From contig JAMJFZ010001657.1 in assembly GCA_026225945.1 (NCBI GenBank), positions 1,240,001 through 1,304,000 of the forward strand: DNA of 64,000 bases, read 5' to 3'. The translations under genes were made by a program, and so were the position numbers. The DNA comes from Cricetomys ansorgei. Its lineage: Eukaryota > Chordata > Mammalia > Rodentia > Nesomyidae. Position 1 is the stretch's first letter. Each line of letters opens with the position of its first letter. This document shows positions 12,794-25,395 of the stretch, in pieces. Below the pieces are notes generated by a model. The model did not search any database, was not told where the DNA came from, and saw only the letters and a list, made by a program, of their open reading frames with translations.

Positions 12794-13479
12794 TAATAGT
12801 TGTATACGAACATCAGTCTCCAATCTGACCCCATCTCTTTCTGTTCCTCCTTTATGCTTAGACTCAACATTTCTCACATGTCTACTCTTAGAGTGACCTG
12901 AGGCCTGGTTTCTATAGGAAAATAGGATGGATCGTTTGCTCAGCAACTTGGTTTAGCAGCTCTCAGAATGATGATGAGGTTGTCCAGTGTTCCTCAAAGG
13001 TAACTGGCAAAATTTTCATTTCTGAGTCACTCGCACATTGGAGTACATTTGCTTTGTACCAACACATCTTAGTTACCGTCTTTGCCAATGAGCTAATGGC
13101 CTATCTCTGCCTAATGAGAACCTTCCAGGTTAGTCCCTTGTATTGCAAACAAGTTTTATTGGAGGTATGTGAAAAGTACAGCTGTGATGTCATGTAATGC
13201 ATATATGGAGCAAACTTACATTGGTGATTATAATGGTGATCAAATGAGCGTATCATCACTGCCATAGTCACCCACCTCCTTCACGGCAAGAGCAGCTCCG
13301 AGTCACTTAGAAGTCCTGTCTGCATGATTCTTAACCTCCTGTTCCTCACAGTTATCTTTAATATCATAGTCTGCTACTTTATACCTTTGGACTTCATTTC
13401 CCCCACTACATCCTAGGTAACCCATAATTTTATTCCCGGTTTCTGTATATTAGTTTCTTAAGGATGTTTTTACTTTATT
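12794..13479. other. Intronic DNA, nothing recognised
   Basis: Single-copy-looking sequence without a recognisable exon, RNA gene or repeat. Confidence 0.45.
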
Positions 13480-13685
13480 TTCATGTGTGAATGTTTGCTT
13501 GCATGCATGTATGTGCATCACATGGTGATGATGCCCATGGAGGCCAGAAAATGTTGTCACGTTTCCCAGAACTGAAGTTCAGGTGGTGTGAGCTGCCATG
13601 TGGGTTCTGGGACCTAAACTTAGGTCCCCTGGAAGAGCAGCAGGTGATCTTAGCTGCTGAGCTGTCTTTTCAGTTCTGTATTAAC
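13480..13685 (-). repeat. B2/B3 SINE, antisense
   Basis: GATGCCCATGGAGGCCAGAA, GAGCTGCCATGTGGGTTCTG, TTAGGTCCCCTGGAAGAGCA and GCTGCTGAGCTGTC are the complement of the B2 tail, body and head in the expected order. A T-run follows at 13687-13700. Confidence 0.8.
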
Positions 13686-13739
13686 TTTTTTTTTTTTTTT
13701 CAAATATACTTATAAGTGAAAACATGCTGTGTTTTTATT

Positions 13740-14480
13740 TTTGTGTCTCTCTTACAGTATAATGTGTTGTGTGTCATATCTAGTGGAAGACTGAGCATTG
13801 TTACCCTGCATGTGCGCGTGCGTATGTAAGCATCCACTTCTTCCTCCACTTAACTGTCGGTGGAGCTGCGGTTGTTTTTATCTCACAGTCATTGTGAATA
13901 ATGCTGCAGCAGTCACTGGAATGCAGTTGTCCTGAGGCCAGGACTTCTATCTCCTTCATGGAAAGATTGCCAGGTCCCATGGTGGTGATTTTTACTTCCT
14001 ACTGTCTTCCACGTGGTCCTACATATTTGTTTATCTCCTTTCTGATACCTTTTAAAAAGGTATCTCCTACCTTTTTAATAATTGCTGTCCTGATAGGTGC
14101 ATGGTTTTACAGCAGAATTGGCTTTGCTTTTCCCTGATGATGAGTGACGATGAGTATCCTTGGTAAGGCTGTTTCATGTTGGTCTTCAGAAAAACAGCTG
14201 TTCACTTTCCATCAGATAGTATGACTTTACGTTTCTACTGGCTTCTTAGCACACCATTGTTTGCAGTGTTTTTCCCTCTTTGAATGTTGCCTTTTCTGTG
14301 CAAGAGCCTTTTAGTTTGCTATAGTCCTTGCTTGTTTTATAACTTGAATTTGGGATACAGTGTTCAAGAAATCATTGTCAAGACCAAAATCAGGGCACTT
14401 TTTTTAATGTGTTTTCTTCTATATTTTATGGTTTCTGTCCTGTGGTTTGGAGGTGTTGTAGACTGTAAAGGGAAGGCGAC
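13740..14480 (-). repeat. L1 LINE relic, antisense (ORF2 3' region)
   Basis: In order: TTGTGAATAATGCTGCAGCA, TCCTGATAGGTGCATGG, GGCTTTGCTTTTCCCTGATG, GCAAGAGCCTTTTAGTTTGC and ATATTTTATGGTTTCTG. These mirror the antisense of the 3' part of mammalian L1 ORF2 as I remember it ('gaataatgctgc...', 'attctgataggtg...', 'tgcatttccctgatg', 'agaagctttttagtttg'). Reading frames are broken, so it is an old fossil. Confidence 0.55.
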
Positions 14481-14489
14481 CCCTGGATC

Positions 14490-16382
14490 TCTTGTCTTTG
14501 CCATAGCTGTCCACCTGGTGGAATGGACAGCACCTGTGTCTGCTCATGGTCCTTGGATATGGTTAAATTCTAGGCAGTCTGCTTGACATACTGTCTCCTG
14601 TATTCCTTTCCAGTGGAAGAGTGATTTTCCAACCAAGCCAGGGAATAGATATTCCCATTTTAATGCTGGATGACTAGGGAAGTGTTCACCTTTCCCCACA
14701 GCTTTCTAGCAGCTAGCTGTGTGCCATGCCAGATCCTCACTACTATCTTTCTGCTGTTTTATGTATAATGTATTATTCATGGGTAACAACCTGCCCCTGT
14801 GGACGAACAGGACAATTTAAGATTTAGCAATAATACTCAGTAAAGAGAGCTACTCAGTTTGTGCATATTTCCTGCTAAGTCTAGACTCTTCTTCACCAAC
14901 TATGGTTGCCTCTGTCTCTCCTCAGAAAAGCCTAGATCCCAAGAGTGTAATTCTTGGTGTTGCAGGTGTGACGTGTTACAGACCAGCAGCAACAGCATTC
15001 TGTCCAGTGTCCTGTGGCCTCACATGTTCCTTTTCAGCATAGTTTGGAATTATCAGTCCCGTGTAAGTGTGTGCTGGCCTAAGAAAGCAAGGCTGGTGGG
15101 TGGGAGGCTCACATGCGTGCGGAAGGGATTGGCTCCACAGGCAGGACTTTACAGGCACCAGCCTGAGGACATCCAGTGGACTGACCCTGTGCTACGTGCC
15201 CAGGAGCTGGTAGCACTAAGCAAGGAAAGCAGTGCTTCATTCCACCCGGAAAGGAAGTTATGAGAACCCATGTCTGTTGCTGCACTTTAACAAGCAGATG
15301 CAATATCTATGTGTCTAAACAGAGAAAAGGGCAGTTTCGTTTGAGCCAAACTATTTTAAGATAAAGGAAAAACTTTCTCTCCTCACTGCATACCCCTCCC
15401 TACCTCAATTCTCATCACAAGCTCTGGGAGCCCAGGCCTCCTGAGCTAACTCAGTTTAGTGTCTGTCATGTTGCTGTCTGCTCTGGAAAGTCGCAGGAAG
15501 GGCTGATAAGGGGCTGAGGACAGAAATCTCAGCTCTTATCTCTCCCTCGCACACGGCTCAGTCCTTTTCCTGTCCTCAGACAGGGGACATAAACGGCCAT
15601 CTCCTGGCAGCCAGGACTTCAAACAGGATTGGGCTGGCCTCACTCTGGAGGAGCCAAGGAGGAGAAAGTGGGTCGCAGCTGTCTGCAAAGTTGTTGAGCA
15701 CCACTGCAAAGTGAGCTGCCTTCCTGGTGGACATAGGTAGCATTTTCACAGCAAGACCCTCTAAAAAGGGGCAAGCAGAAGCAGCAGAGTGAGGAGGACC
15801 TGCTGAGCACTCAGTCTGGAGGTCAAGGGCTGCTTTGTTTGGTTAGAGCTTTGCCAGGACGCAGGTTGGGCCTGAAAGGATTAGATTTGAGTTTGGGTTT
15901 GTTGACAAGTCAAGCAGTTGTTTTTAAGGCCTTTTGTGATAATAAGAAATTGACACCCAGATGGCCTGGTTATGGGAGCAGAAGAGTGAAATATCAGCTT
16001 GTGTGCCTTCTGTCCTAACTTGGGAAAGTGGCAATGACATTCTCTCCTATCATACAAGTAGGGTAACAAGGAGCCTTCCTTTGACTTAGAGGAGGGAAGG
16101 CTAGCAGAGAGGACATGCTTCTTGCATGGCCATCTGACAGGAGTAGGGGGAGTTCGGCCCTCACTGTCCATCCTGCAGGCCAGCCTTGAGTTCTTCCTCC
16201 CTTACCAGTCTCAGTGGGTGCCTCACAGGATGGGTTTGCTTCAGACTTCAGACTTGGGTGTTGCTTTGTTACCGTCTTTGTCTGTGTTACTGTCTTTGGA
16301 AGAAGTGATTATTGGCACAGTTTTGATGGACAACTGCATAAAGTTAAAAGCTCAGATTGTACAAACTTCAAAGTTGTAGTGC
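14490..16382. other. Intronic DNA, nothing recognised
   Basis: An imperfect hairpin-forming sequence lies at 14506-14531 (GCTGTCCA with TGGACAGC eight-base arms). ORFs of up to 134 codons in this block have no domain signature. Confidence 0.4.
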
Positions 16383-16406
16383 GTGTGTGTGTGTGTGTGT
16401 GTGTGT
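16383..16406. repeat. (GT)n microsatellite
   Basis: About 12 GT dinucleotides. Confidence 0.95.
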
Positions 16407-18169
16407 CCAGACTTATTCTTGAAAGCTTGTTAGACACTTGTTGCTGAAGGCTGTGAAATAGTCTAGGCCATTAAGCTCAGCTGCTGCTTTTCAGTTGTGT
16501 TCCTTGGTATGGTAGGAGCTCTAGGGGTCTTCGAAGAAGGGAAGGGAAAGGAGCTGGGGACGGCTTGGTGGGAGCCTACCTCGGAGACCGTCTCTGAGTC
16601 ACTGTGGTCAGAATTTTAATTCATTTTTAGTAACTTCTAATTTTTCCCTGCGACATTTACTCCTAAGAATATCTTTTAAAATAATTTCTCTATACTGACA
16701 TCTACAGAGTTAAAGGAGTTGGTAAAGGTAGTAGCCTTAAATATTACACACACAAAAGGAAAAAAAATGAGGAGATGGTATCTTTTCTTAACTTACTTCT
16801 CTTGAATATAATCTTGAATAATTATGTCCAATAAAATGTTATATTCTACGAAGATCTTTTCTCTCAGGATCTTACTCTCTGAAGAATCTTAATGAGTTCT
16901 AATACTTTATATGCTAATTTTAAAATATTTTAGAAACAATCTAACATATTTTTAAACTACTTTGCTTTTCAGAGAAGGATACCCAAATTTGAGTTGTCCA
17001 GATTCCTGAGTGATTTTTTTTCAGTCTCCTGTACAGGAGAAATGGGGGAGCCAGAACTCCCAGGAATCCTCTGCTTCAGAGATGGGCCCTATTCAGCTGT
17101 TAGTGGGAGCTGTGTGTCCTGCTTCTGGAGAGCAGGGGAGAGAGTCGGTTGACCTAGAATTATAAAAGACAGTCAATTTGGATTATTTTTAGACTTCATT
17201 CAAAGAAGCTGGTGCCTATGTCTCATTGATCATTTCTGCTTTGGAGGAGCCTCGTTTATCTTGTGGCCAGTATGCCGTGAGATGCTGCCACACGTGAGTC
17301 ACTGCAGCTTCCAAGCCTGAGGTCCATCCAGGGAAGCTGCAAGCTGCCCCATTCCTTCGTCTCTTTTCCCCAGAGGTGGCATGATTTGTCAGTGATTCTG
17401 ATGTCATGACTTGAGAAGTTGTTGCCATGGAGATTGGTCCTTCTAAAACATGTTTATGTTGGCTTTTCCTAATGTACGGTAGCTTAAACAGCTGACAGGC
17501 AAATGGAAAAAGAAGGAAAGAAAGGAATGCACAGCTTTGTTAGCATTGGCATCCACATGAGGAGCTTGGCCTGCAGAAAGTGAGTTGCTGTATGCTTCCA
17601 TTCCTGCTACCTCATGGAAGGTAAAGCAAAAACCCAATGCCTAACTCAGAAGAAAGTGCTGCAAGTTCCCAAGGTCACCAAACGTTCTCTTTCATGGCAG
17701 TTCACTTTATTTTCCTAGATTACTGTCCTCTGCTTGTTGAGAGCCAACAGTGGCCTCTCTCTGTTTACAGGCCCAGTTCTGCAAGGTTAACCTTTTGTCA
17801 TTAGCAAAAGACTCAACCCAAGCTAAAGCCCTCCAATTCCATGTGTATGCAGCAGCCCATTGCTCAAGGGGGATGTGCTCTGAGACAGTGGATGTGCCTG
17901 CAGCCTTGAGGGGAAGGAGTCATTCCTACTGCCTGAAATGCAGCAGGAAACTACCAAGAATTCTCTTTCTCCATAGTCACGGTTTTGATAGAAGATTCTT
18001 TTGACTGTAGACCTTACCAATCCCAGCATATGATTCATCTTCTTTCCCTAAAAAACTGCCTTTCACCTAAAGGATGTTCTTTACAATTTTGTCGTGTTCA
18101 AGTTGCCAGCATTGCTATTATTATAGTTTAAACTTCAAAGTTCAGAGAATTATTAAGAGAAACAAGGGG
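16407..18169. other. Intronic DNA, nothing recognised
   Basis: AT-rich region at 16600-16980 followed by ordinary sequence. No clear repeat family or exon. Confidence 0.45.
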
Positions 18170-18395
18170 GCAAGGGAATGTAGTTCAGTTGGTAGGCTGG
18201 CATGCACAATGCTCTGAGTTCCATACCCGCCACCACATTGTAGTGCACACCTGTAATCCCAGCACTCAGAAGGAAGCAGGAGGATCAGAAGTTCAAGGTT
18301 ATCTTCTGTTCCCACAGGGAGTGAGGCCAGCCTAGACTACATGAGGTCCAGTCCAAAAGGGAAAGGGAAAGGAAAAGGAGAAAAGGAAAACAGGG
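18170..18395 (+). repeat. B4 SINE (ID head fused to B1-like body)
   Basis: GGGAATGTAGTTCAGTTGGT, GCATGCACAATGCTCTGAG and TTCCATACCC form an ID-like head. CCTGTAATCCCAGCACTCAG, AAGCAGGAGGATCAGAAG and GAGGCCAGCCTAGACTAC form the B1-like half. A GGAAA-rich tail follows. Confidence 0.75.
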
Positions 18396-18945
18396 ACTTT
18401 GAACACAGTACTGCAATGTCATGAAGTCTGAGCACGTAGGCAGCTATTAAAATGACTACAGTGCAGGTAGCATCTACAGTATAGCTGACTGGACGAAGGA
18501 TGAGTATGTTCTAGGCAGACAGACAAGGTTTCATTGTACTGACTCAGAATGGCAAGCAATTTACTAGAGTTTTCCACTTCGTTTATATTCTGCCATTTTA
18601 GCAGAATACCTGAGGCTAGACAATTTATCAAGAACAAAGATTTAGCTCTTAGAGCTTTGGAGGCTGGGAATTTTGATAGCAAGATACCAGTATCTGATGA
18701 GGACCTTTCATACTATGTCTGGAAGGCATCACTTAGTAACAAGCCTGTAAGCTCATATATCAACTTTCCTTCTTGAGAAGCCACTCACCCCAGCCTGGAG
18801 CCCCTCAGTACCTCATGTAACCACAATTACCTCCGAAGGCTCTGCATTCAAATATTCTTAACCTGTGAGTTTTAGGGTTTAGTTTCCAACATGTGAACTT
18901 TGCAGGAACACATTCAAACCTCAACACTAAAGAGAAGCAAAGGAT

Positions 18946-18950
<5 letters not shown>

Positions 18951-18991
<41 letters not shown>
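18951..18991. repeat. (GT)n microsatellite
   Basis: About 20 uninterrupted GT dinucleotides, ending in TTGTTTG. Confidence 0.95.
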
Positions 18992-18993
<2 letters not shown>

Positions 18994-21829
18994 TTTGAAA
19001 AACATCTGATGTTCCCAAAAGCTGTCAGTACAGTTGTCACAAAGGCAGATTGTATTTTAAAATGTATTTATTAGGCAAGATACTATGAAAAGTACTTGTG
19101 TAGCTAAAGAAAAAACATTTCTGCAGACATCTTACTAAGGAAATTCAAACTTTATGGTCACTTAGAATTCATGTAAGTTTCACATACTATGAAGTAGTTT
19201 TCATTTGATTCTCTTACCCCAACTTCTTAGAAATGTGAAAATAAATCTGCTTAGGAGGTGAACATGTAGGCCCACAGCAGTAATTTCTCAGCCCCTGTTT
19301 TTGGAGCCAGTTCTTAGACTGCTCAGTGAGCATTTTACAGGTGACTGGGTTCTATACCACTTTGTACACATGCACACACATCGTTCTGTTGAGCTGTGAC
19401 ACAGTTTACATTCTATTAATGGTAGTCCTGAGTTTTCATTGCTTCACAGCAAAACTTATCTCTCATCAGTGAGGCTTTCAGAATGTTTTGATTCCCTTCT
19501 GTACTTGCTAATGTTGAAAGTCACTGAGTATCCTAGGAAATTCCTAATGCTAGTTACTACTGAGGCTTTATGTGTTTAGCCCAATTCCAAATGTATGTGA
19601 TGGATGTCACCCAAAAAAAGTACAGGATTTTATGCTTGAACAAGTTTTGTGAGTACAAAAGTAACTTTGTAAGTCACTGCACACTTTCAATTAAATGGAA
19701 ACCACAAAGGGGTGGGTAAAACCACAGAGAAGCTCATTGCCTGCTTCTAGCTGAGGCTTCAAACTGCTGCCTCTCCGACCCCTTGGTCTCCCCAGAGGCT
19801 GTGCTCTTCACCCTCTCCAAAGAACTCCCCTGGGCTCTAGACTCCCTCACGATCCACTCCGTCCAGAACAGTTCAGTCCAGCCAGAGCATTGATGTGTTC
19901 AGTTAATCCCACAGAAAGTGTGACGATTCCCATACCACTGTTCTTTTCCCCTGGAAAGTGATCATGGTAATGTGGAATAACTGACTATTGGGAGGAACAC
20001 TCAGGTCATTTAACTGAGGTCTGTATATTGCTAAGGACTATAGTGGTTGGTAGACTTTACCAAACATTATTCTTGATCCTTGCAAGCAATGTGTATCATA
20101 AGGCAGGGTTTTGACTGGAAGAATGGCTGTGTCTGGGAGATAGGAAAGATAGGGCTCTGCAAGTGCTGGTGCCTTTTGCTTCCTGCCCTCCCACACCCCT
20201 TACTGACACCAAACCTGCCCAACAGGTGGGTGGGTGGTGACAGAGCTCTTCCCCACCTCTATGCAGTCAGGTTTTATCTGATGCTTTTGTTGAACACTCT
20301 CCATGTCTTTCTCATTAGAGAGTTTGCAGAATATAAGTAGAATAAAAATTGTTCCTGCCCTCAAGAAACTTAGAATTTCCTTTAGAAGATGTTTGCAAAG
20401 CAAGTAATCAAAAGCAAGAAATAAAAGCAGCTAGTTGCTAGTGTGGGTACTAAACAAGGAAATAGTTCTGCAGGGTCAGGCTTTCTGAAGGCTTGCACTG
20501 GATCTTCAGAGTTGTTATATTTACTTTGTCTCATTGCTTGGACAAATATCAAGGGGGAAAGGCAGCTTAAGAGAAGGTTTATTTTATAGGGATACAGTCC
20601 ATGTTTCTACAGTGATTCTAGGTCCCATCACTGAAATGATACATATAGCTGTGAACGATCTAGAAGCAAGTTCCAAGGACAGAGACCATTCTAGGCCCAG
20701 TAGCTGGTAACTGAATCAGTTCATTCTGCCCCTTCTGTTGGAAGGTGTGAAGCTTATATGACTTACAAGTTTTGGTCTCAGCATTGCCTTTATTCTGACA
20801 AGTCACACAGAGTCACCTCATACCTGTTGTATCTCTGTAATGAACGGGTGTGGTTTCTGCCTCCCGGTGATCCACTACAACCTCATTGGGTTTGTCAAAA
20901 CTGTTGTGCTGAAGAGTCTGGAAAACGTACAGAATGTTCTGATTCTACAGACTGCTCACTTGCCAAGCTTCTTTAACTTTCCACAGTTTAATCCAGCACA
21001 GCTGCTGACAGACATGCTGTTGTAGAAGCAAGAGTTGGTTCATCATGGACAATGGCAATGAAGCCAATAGCCTAGTTGCTAAGTCTGTTACCCTTGAGCT
21101 CTGGGTGTCTACCTTTCCTCCAGTGAGAAAAGCTCATTGGAGAATTACCATTATACCTGACCTCTGTGTCTTAATGTACGAGTCAGAAAGCTTCCGTCCT
21201 TCTGTCACTAAGATGAGCAGTGATGTGTGAAAAAGGTTGGTGAGCTGAAAGCTTTGCCTCTAACCCCATCCCTGCACAGCAGTTTCTGGAGTCCTGATGT
21301 CCAAGACATCACCTCTGAACACCTTCCTAAGCCCCCACTCAACCTGCTAGCTTAGAAACTTCTCTGAGGCATTTTCCTGGCAATCCATCTCACTGTACAC
21401 ATTTAAGTAGTATAGGAACAGAGTTCTCTATAGCCCAGTAGAGCTTATACAGAGGCTCCTGAGCCACCAAGCCTCCACACAGTGCACCTGTTCTGGGAAT
21501 GACAGAGCAAACTGGTGCACATACTTTTCAGATCCAGGCTGAGACATTGGTGACATGCAGTTCCACCTTAAGAGACCACGTTAGGGTCATCTTTCCTTTG
21601 CATTGATGTCCTTTCGTTGATTGTTGTTAATTTCAAGTTGTCAGAGATGGACTTAAGCCAAGTAGGTCTTCCTATTGTGTTTGTGGCATACTCTGCACCC
21701 CGCCAAGCACTTCAGTTTGCTCATTGCTGATGAGGAAACCAAGTCAAAGAGCACAAGCATGCTAACAAGGGGTAGACAACACTGCAAATGCCCAAGTGCA
21801 GACTGGACTTCTTCTAAGATAGAGTTCAG
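18992..21829. other. Intronic DNA, nothing recognised
   Basis: Ordinary single-copy-looking sequence. No exon, RNA gene or clear interspersed repeat can be supported. Confidence 0.45.
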
Positions 21830-21970
21830 TTTACCATGGTGTTGCAAACCTATAACTTTAGCACTTAGGAGGCTGAGGCAGGAGGATTATGAGTTGAAGG
21901 CCAGCCTGGGCTACACAGTAAGTTTGAGGCCAGCCTAAGTAAGACTCAGTCTAAAGGGGGAAAAAACAAA
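21830..21970 (+). repeat. B1 SINE (old, B1/PB1-type), sense
   Basis: AACTTTAGCACTTAGGAGGC, GAGGCAGGAGGATTATGAG, GCCAGCCTGGGCTACACAG and AGACTCAGTCTAAAGG, then an A-rich tail. A second GAGGCCAGCCTAAG gives an internal partial duplication. Confidence 0.75.
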
Positions 21971-21974
21971 AACA

Positions 21975-23432
21975 GCTTTTGTAAAGGAAATTTACATGCT
22001 AATTTGACAAATTACAAAACTCTTAATCTCAGCTTCAGTGCATTTTTTAAAATGATGTGAACTGTAACTTTGATAATACAGGTTTTCCTCTTTTCTTTTA
22101 AAATGAGTGGTCTTTTTTCTTTGGTTGTTGTTTGATTAATTGATTTATCTACATTAAGATGTCTCAGTTAATCTCTGTCCTCAGACCTGAACTTGGGCCT
22201 TTCCCATAGATTCTACAACAGTAGATATACTTTAGTGTTGGGGTCTTCTGACACAGCACATGAGTCTACAATGCAGGTTAGAAGTCAGGGTGCCATGGTG
22301 GGGAACAAGGGCTCTGCACCCCACAGCATGACGTCAGATCCCAGTGCTTTCATATCTGCAGATGAGGTGCCTGTCCCCAGGTCTCAGCTTGGGCCCCTGT
22401 AATGGAGAGTTTCTGTGCTCATCGTGCCGTGAGCCACATGCTAAGAGCCTGGCACACTGCCGGTGGCTGCCCTCTTCAGTCCAGCTGGGTATGGGCACTT
22501 TGGTTATAGTTTCCTTATATGACTCGGTGTAACAATCTCACAGAGCTCTTCTGTCCTTAAATTCTCAACTTAGTAAAGTGGGGAGCCAGGTCTCCCTGAG
22601 ATGTTGACTCTGACCCGCAGCACACTATGGGTTGGGTAGAAATGAAACCCTAGTTATCCTTGGGGAAAACCAGTCATTAGGGTTTTTTAAACATACACTG
22701 TATACTCAGCACCTACAAATAAGTGAGAAAAGCAGCTTTCTGTGAAGAGCTGGGTTAACTAGGAATCTGCTTCATGCAGTATCTCAAAAACAAGAGTCAC
22801 TTCAAAAATACATAAGAAGTGTCAGGCTTCTGCACTGGCCCGTGTAAGTGTTTCCTTGCAATAGTGATGAAACAGAAGGTGGGACAATGAGGGAGAGTTA
22901 ACTCTATCGCCATCCCTCCCCTCTCCTTGAGCCCTTTCTTTAGAAAGTTCCCGTGTTATAGGAGGGCATCTGATCACATATAACATGCCCCTGCCAGAAG
23001 CTCAGCCACAGCCACACAGGAAAGGGAGACTGTGGCCGCAGAGAGCTGGAGATACACACATTCTCCCACCTTTTACCCCTCTGGGCCCAGAAGAATGCCT
23101 CCATCTCCCTGCATTTGTCTTTACTGCTGATAAAATTCGGGGTGGTAGAGTGGGACCTTGGGAATCTTACTGAAACTCAGATTGCCAATCACTAGTTTCA
23201 GAACCATACTGTCCCACCACTACCTGCCCTTCAAGAGCAAACCTTCAGGGATATAAAGTATTGGTGCAGGTTTTCAGGCCATGGTTTCCCAAAGGGAACC
23301 TCAGAAGTAACTGTGAGAATCCAGACACACACCCACACCCACACCCTATCCCTGCTTTTTGCCTCCTCATAGAAGTTGAAGCCTTGGGATTATTTTCCAC
23401 TGAGTTTAAAATAAATCCATGAGTTGCTACAC
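21975..23432. other. Intronic DNA, nothing recognised
   Basis: AT-rich start and ordinary sequence after. No exon or clear repeat apart from short CACACC runs near 23325. Confidence 0.45.
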
Positions 23433-23655
23433 CAGTGGTTCTCAACCTGTGGGTCACAACCCCTTTAGGGGTCAAAATCACCCTTTCACAGGGGTCACCT
23501 AAGACCATCTGCATATCAGATATTATATTACATTTATAATAGTAGCAAACTTAAAGTTATGAAGTAGCAGTGAACTAATTTTATGGTTAGGAGGTCACCA
23601 CAACACGAGGAATTGTATTAAAGGGTCGCAGTATTAGGAAAGTTGAGAATCACTA
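23433..23655. mobile_element. URR1-type hAT (Charlie-related) non-autonomous DNA transposon
   Basis: Terminal inverted repeats are visible: CAGTGGTTCTCAACCTGTGG at the left and GGAAAGTTGAGAATCACT at the right. The interior has GGGTCACAACCCCTTTAGGG, AGTTATGAAGTAGCAGTGA and ATTAAAGGGTCGCAGTATTA, which match the rodent URR1 layout I know. The 8 bases on either side (TGCTACAC and GTCCACAC) agree at 6 of 8 positions, compatible with a decayed 8-bp hAT target-site duplication. There is no coding capacity. Confidence 0.85.
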
Positions 23656-25189
23656 GTCCACACAGCACCAACCCTTCTGGAATATTCTTGTCTTCTCAGT
23701 AGTAAATGGCATGTGGCCCTTGCCGTCCTCTGAAGGCAGTACTTCATGAGGTATGCTTCTCTGAGGTGGTAGATCCCATTCCCATTGCTCTGGCTTGATC
23801 TGGTGGTCAGAGTGAGTTTGCTGTGAACTCACTGGTTCTCCTAAGGCCTTCATCAGACCCCAGCACTCTGCACAGAGCAGCCGCCAGCATACAGACAGAC
23901 CTTAGAACTCATCTTCACCTGTCTATTGGATTAGTAGCTGAGACCCTGAACAGGTCTTTTTAAGAAAGATTTCCTGATCCTTTGAGCTTAAATCAGATGT
24001 TTGACAGAATGACTAGTCATTCCTCCTGTTGTGGTATTTTATACAGAACCTGAAGTTGTCAAGTTATTTTACTAGTTTTTAAAACACCACTAGAAAACTA
24101 AGACATTCTCGAAGTTTACAAAGTAGTGAAAGTCATATTTAAGTATGATGGATTTTCTTTGAGGTTGGAAATGTAAGAAGACGCAATTTGATTCTGAATG
24201 CCTTTTCAAATTAGAATGTTTGCTTTCAAATTGGACTAGATTTTAAAATATTTATCTTCTTTTAAAGGTATCTATGTTTTTTATGTTTTACAGAACCAGG
24301 GTTATGATCTGTACTGAAACTGGTTTTCAGTTGCCAGTGTGTAGAACAGGAGTCCTGAGCATCGCTCCCTCAGGAACTAGATTGCCAGTCTGCTGCTCTT
24401 TGTATTCCAAGCTTATTGAAAGATAGGTTTCCCATGGTGAGAGAAGGTGGCTTTCTCCTGCTGGACAGCTCTCCCCACGGGTGCTCTGTCCACTTCCCAG
24501 GCTGAGGAGGGTGAGTGCTGGCTCTCAGCACTGTCTTCTGCCTTGCTAAGCAGGGTGGTATGCAGTACCCTGAGTTCCCAGTGCCTCCTCACCATAGGAA
24601 TTGCTTAGGACCATGCTTCCTGGGGATTAGAGACCCAGGAGATTGAGTAAGTGACTCAGAAATGGTCTTGTATTTCCTAACAACTAAGGATGATTAATAC
24701 CAGCAGCCAGTTCCTGCTATTAAACTGTTGAAAACAGGAATTTTGAAGGTAGCAAGTAAAGGAACAAGGAGGAGCCATAGGCTATGACTCGAGTCCCAAA
24801 CTCACACAGGCTCAAAGAAGAGTGGCTCACACCCGGGAGGCAGCCATCAATGAGACCTCTGTTAACGTTAGTGGGCCACCTTCCCAGTACCCATGTCTAT
24901 GCATGGTTGTGGGTGTGTACCCTTACATGGGAGGCAAGATCTTTCTTGTCCATCAGCCAGGCATTGGCAAGTACCAAGAGCCTCAAGAAGGTATTTCATT
25001 CTGCAATGCAGAATTCCAGTCCTCACTCAACATTTGAGGAGCAAAAAAAAAGCTAAGTGACCAGTTTTGGAGTCAGCTAATTTTTATTTCTTTCAAAATG
25101 ACTTAATGAGATACCAGCAGAATTTGCTGGGGTTGGGGGGCATATGCTCACATGTATGAAGCTATGAAGACACTAGGTCAGTGTTGTGT
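23656..25189. other. Intronic DNA, nothing recognised
   Basis: An AT-rich patch lies at 24040-24300 and ordinary sequence follows. No exon or clear repeat. Confidence 0.45.
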
Positions 25190-25395
25190 GTGTCTTCCTC
25201 AGTAGCTGTCCACAGTAGTTTTTTGAAGCAAGATCTCTCATTGAACCTAGAGCTCACTGATTCCATAATCTGCCTGTCTCAACCTGGAATTACAAGTGCA
25301 TCAGTTGTGCCTAGCTCTTTAAATTGGTTCTGGGGACTGAGCTCAGTCCTCAGACTTGTGCAGCAAGCACTTAGCCCAGCCACCCTTAGAGACAT
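25190..25395 (-). repeat. B4-like SINE, antisense (degenerate)
   Basis: AGCAAGATCTCTCATTGAAC, AGCTCACTGATTCC, CTGGAATTACAAGTGC and CAGCAAGCACTTAGCCCAGC follow the antisense B1-then-ID order of B4. Confidence 0.5.
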
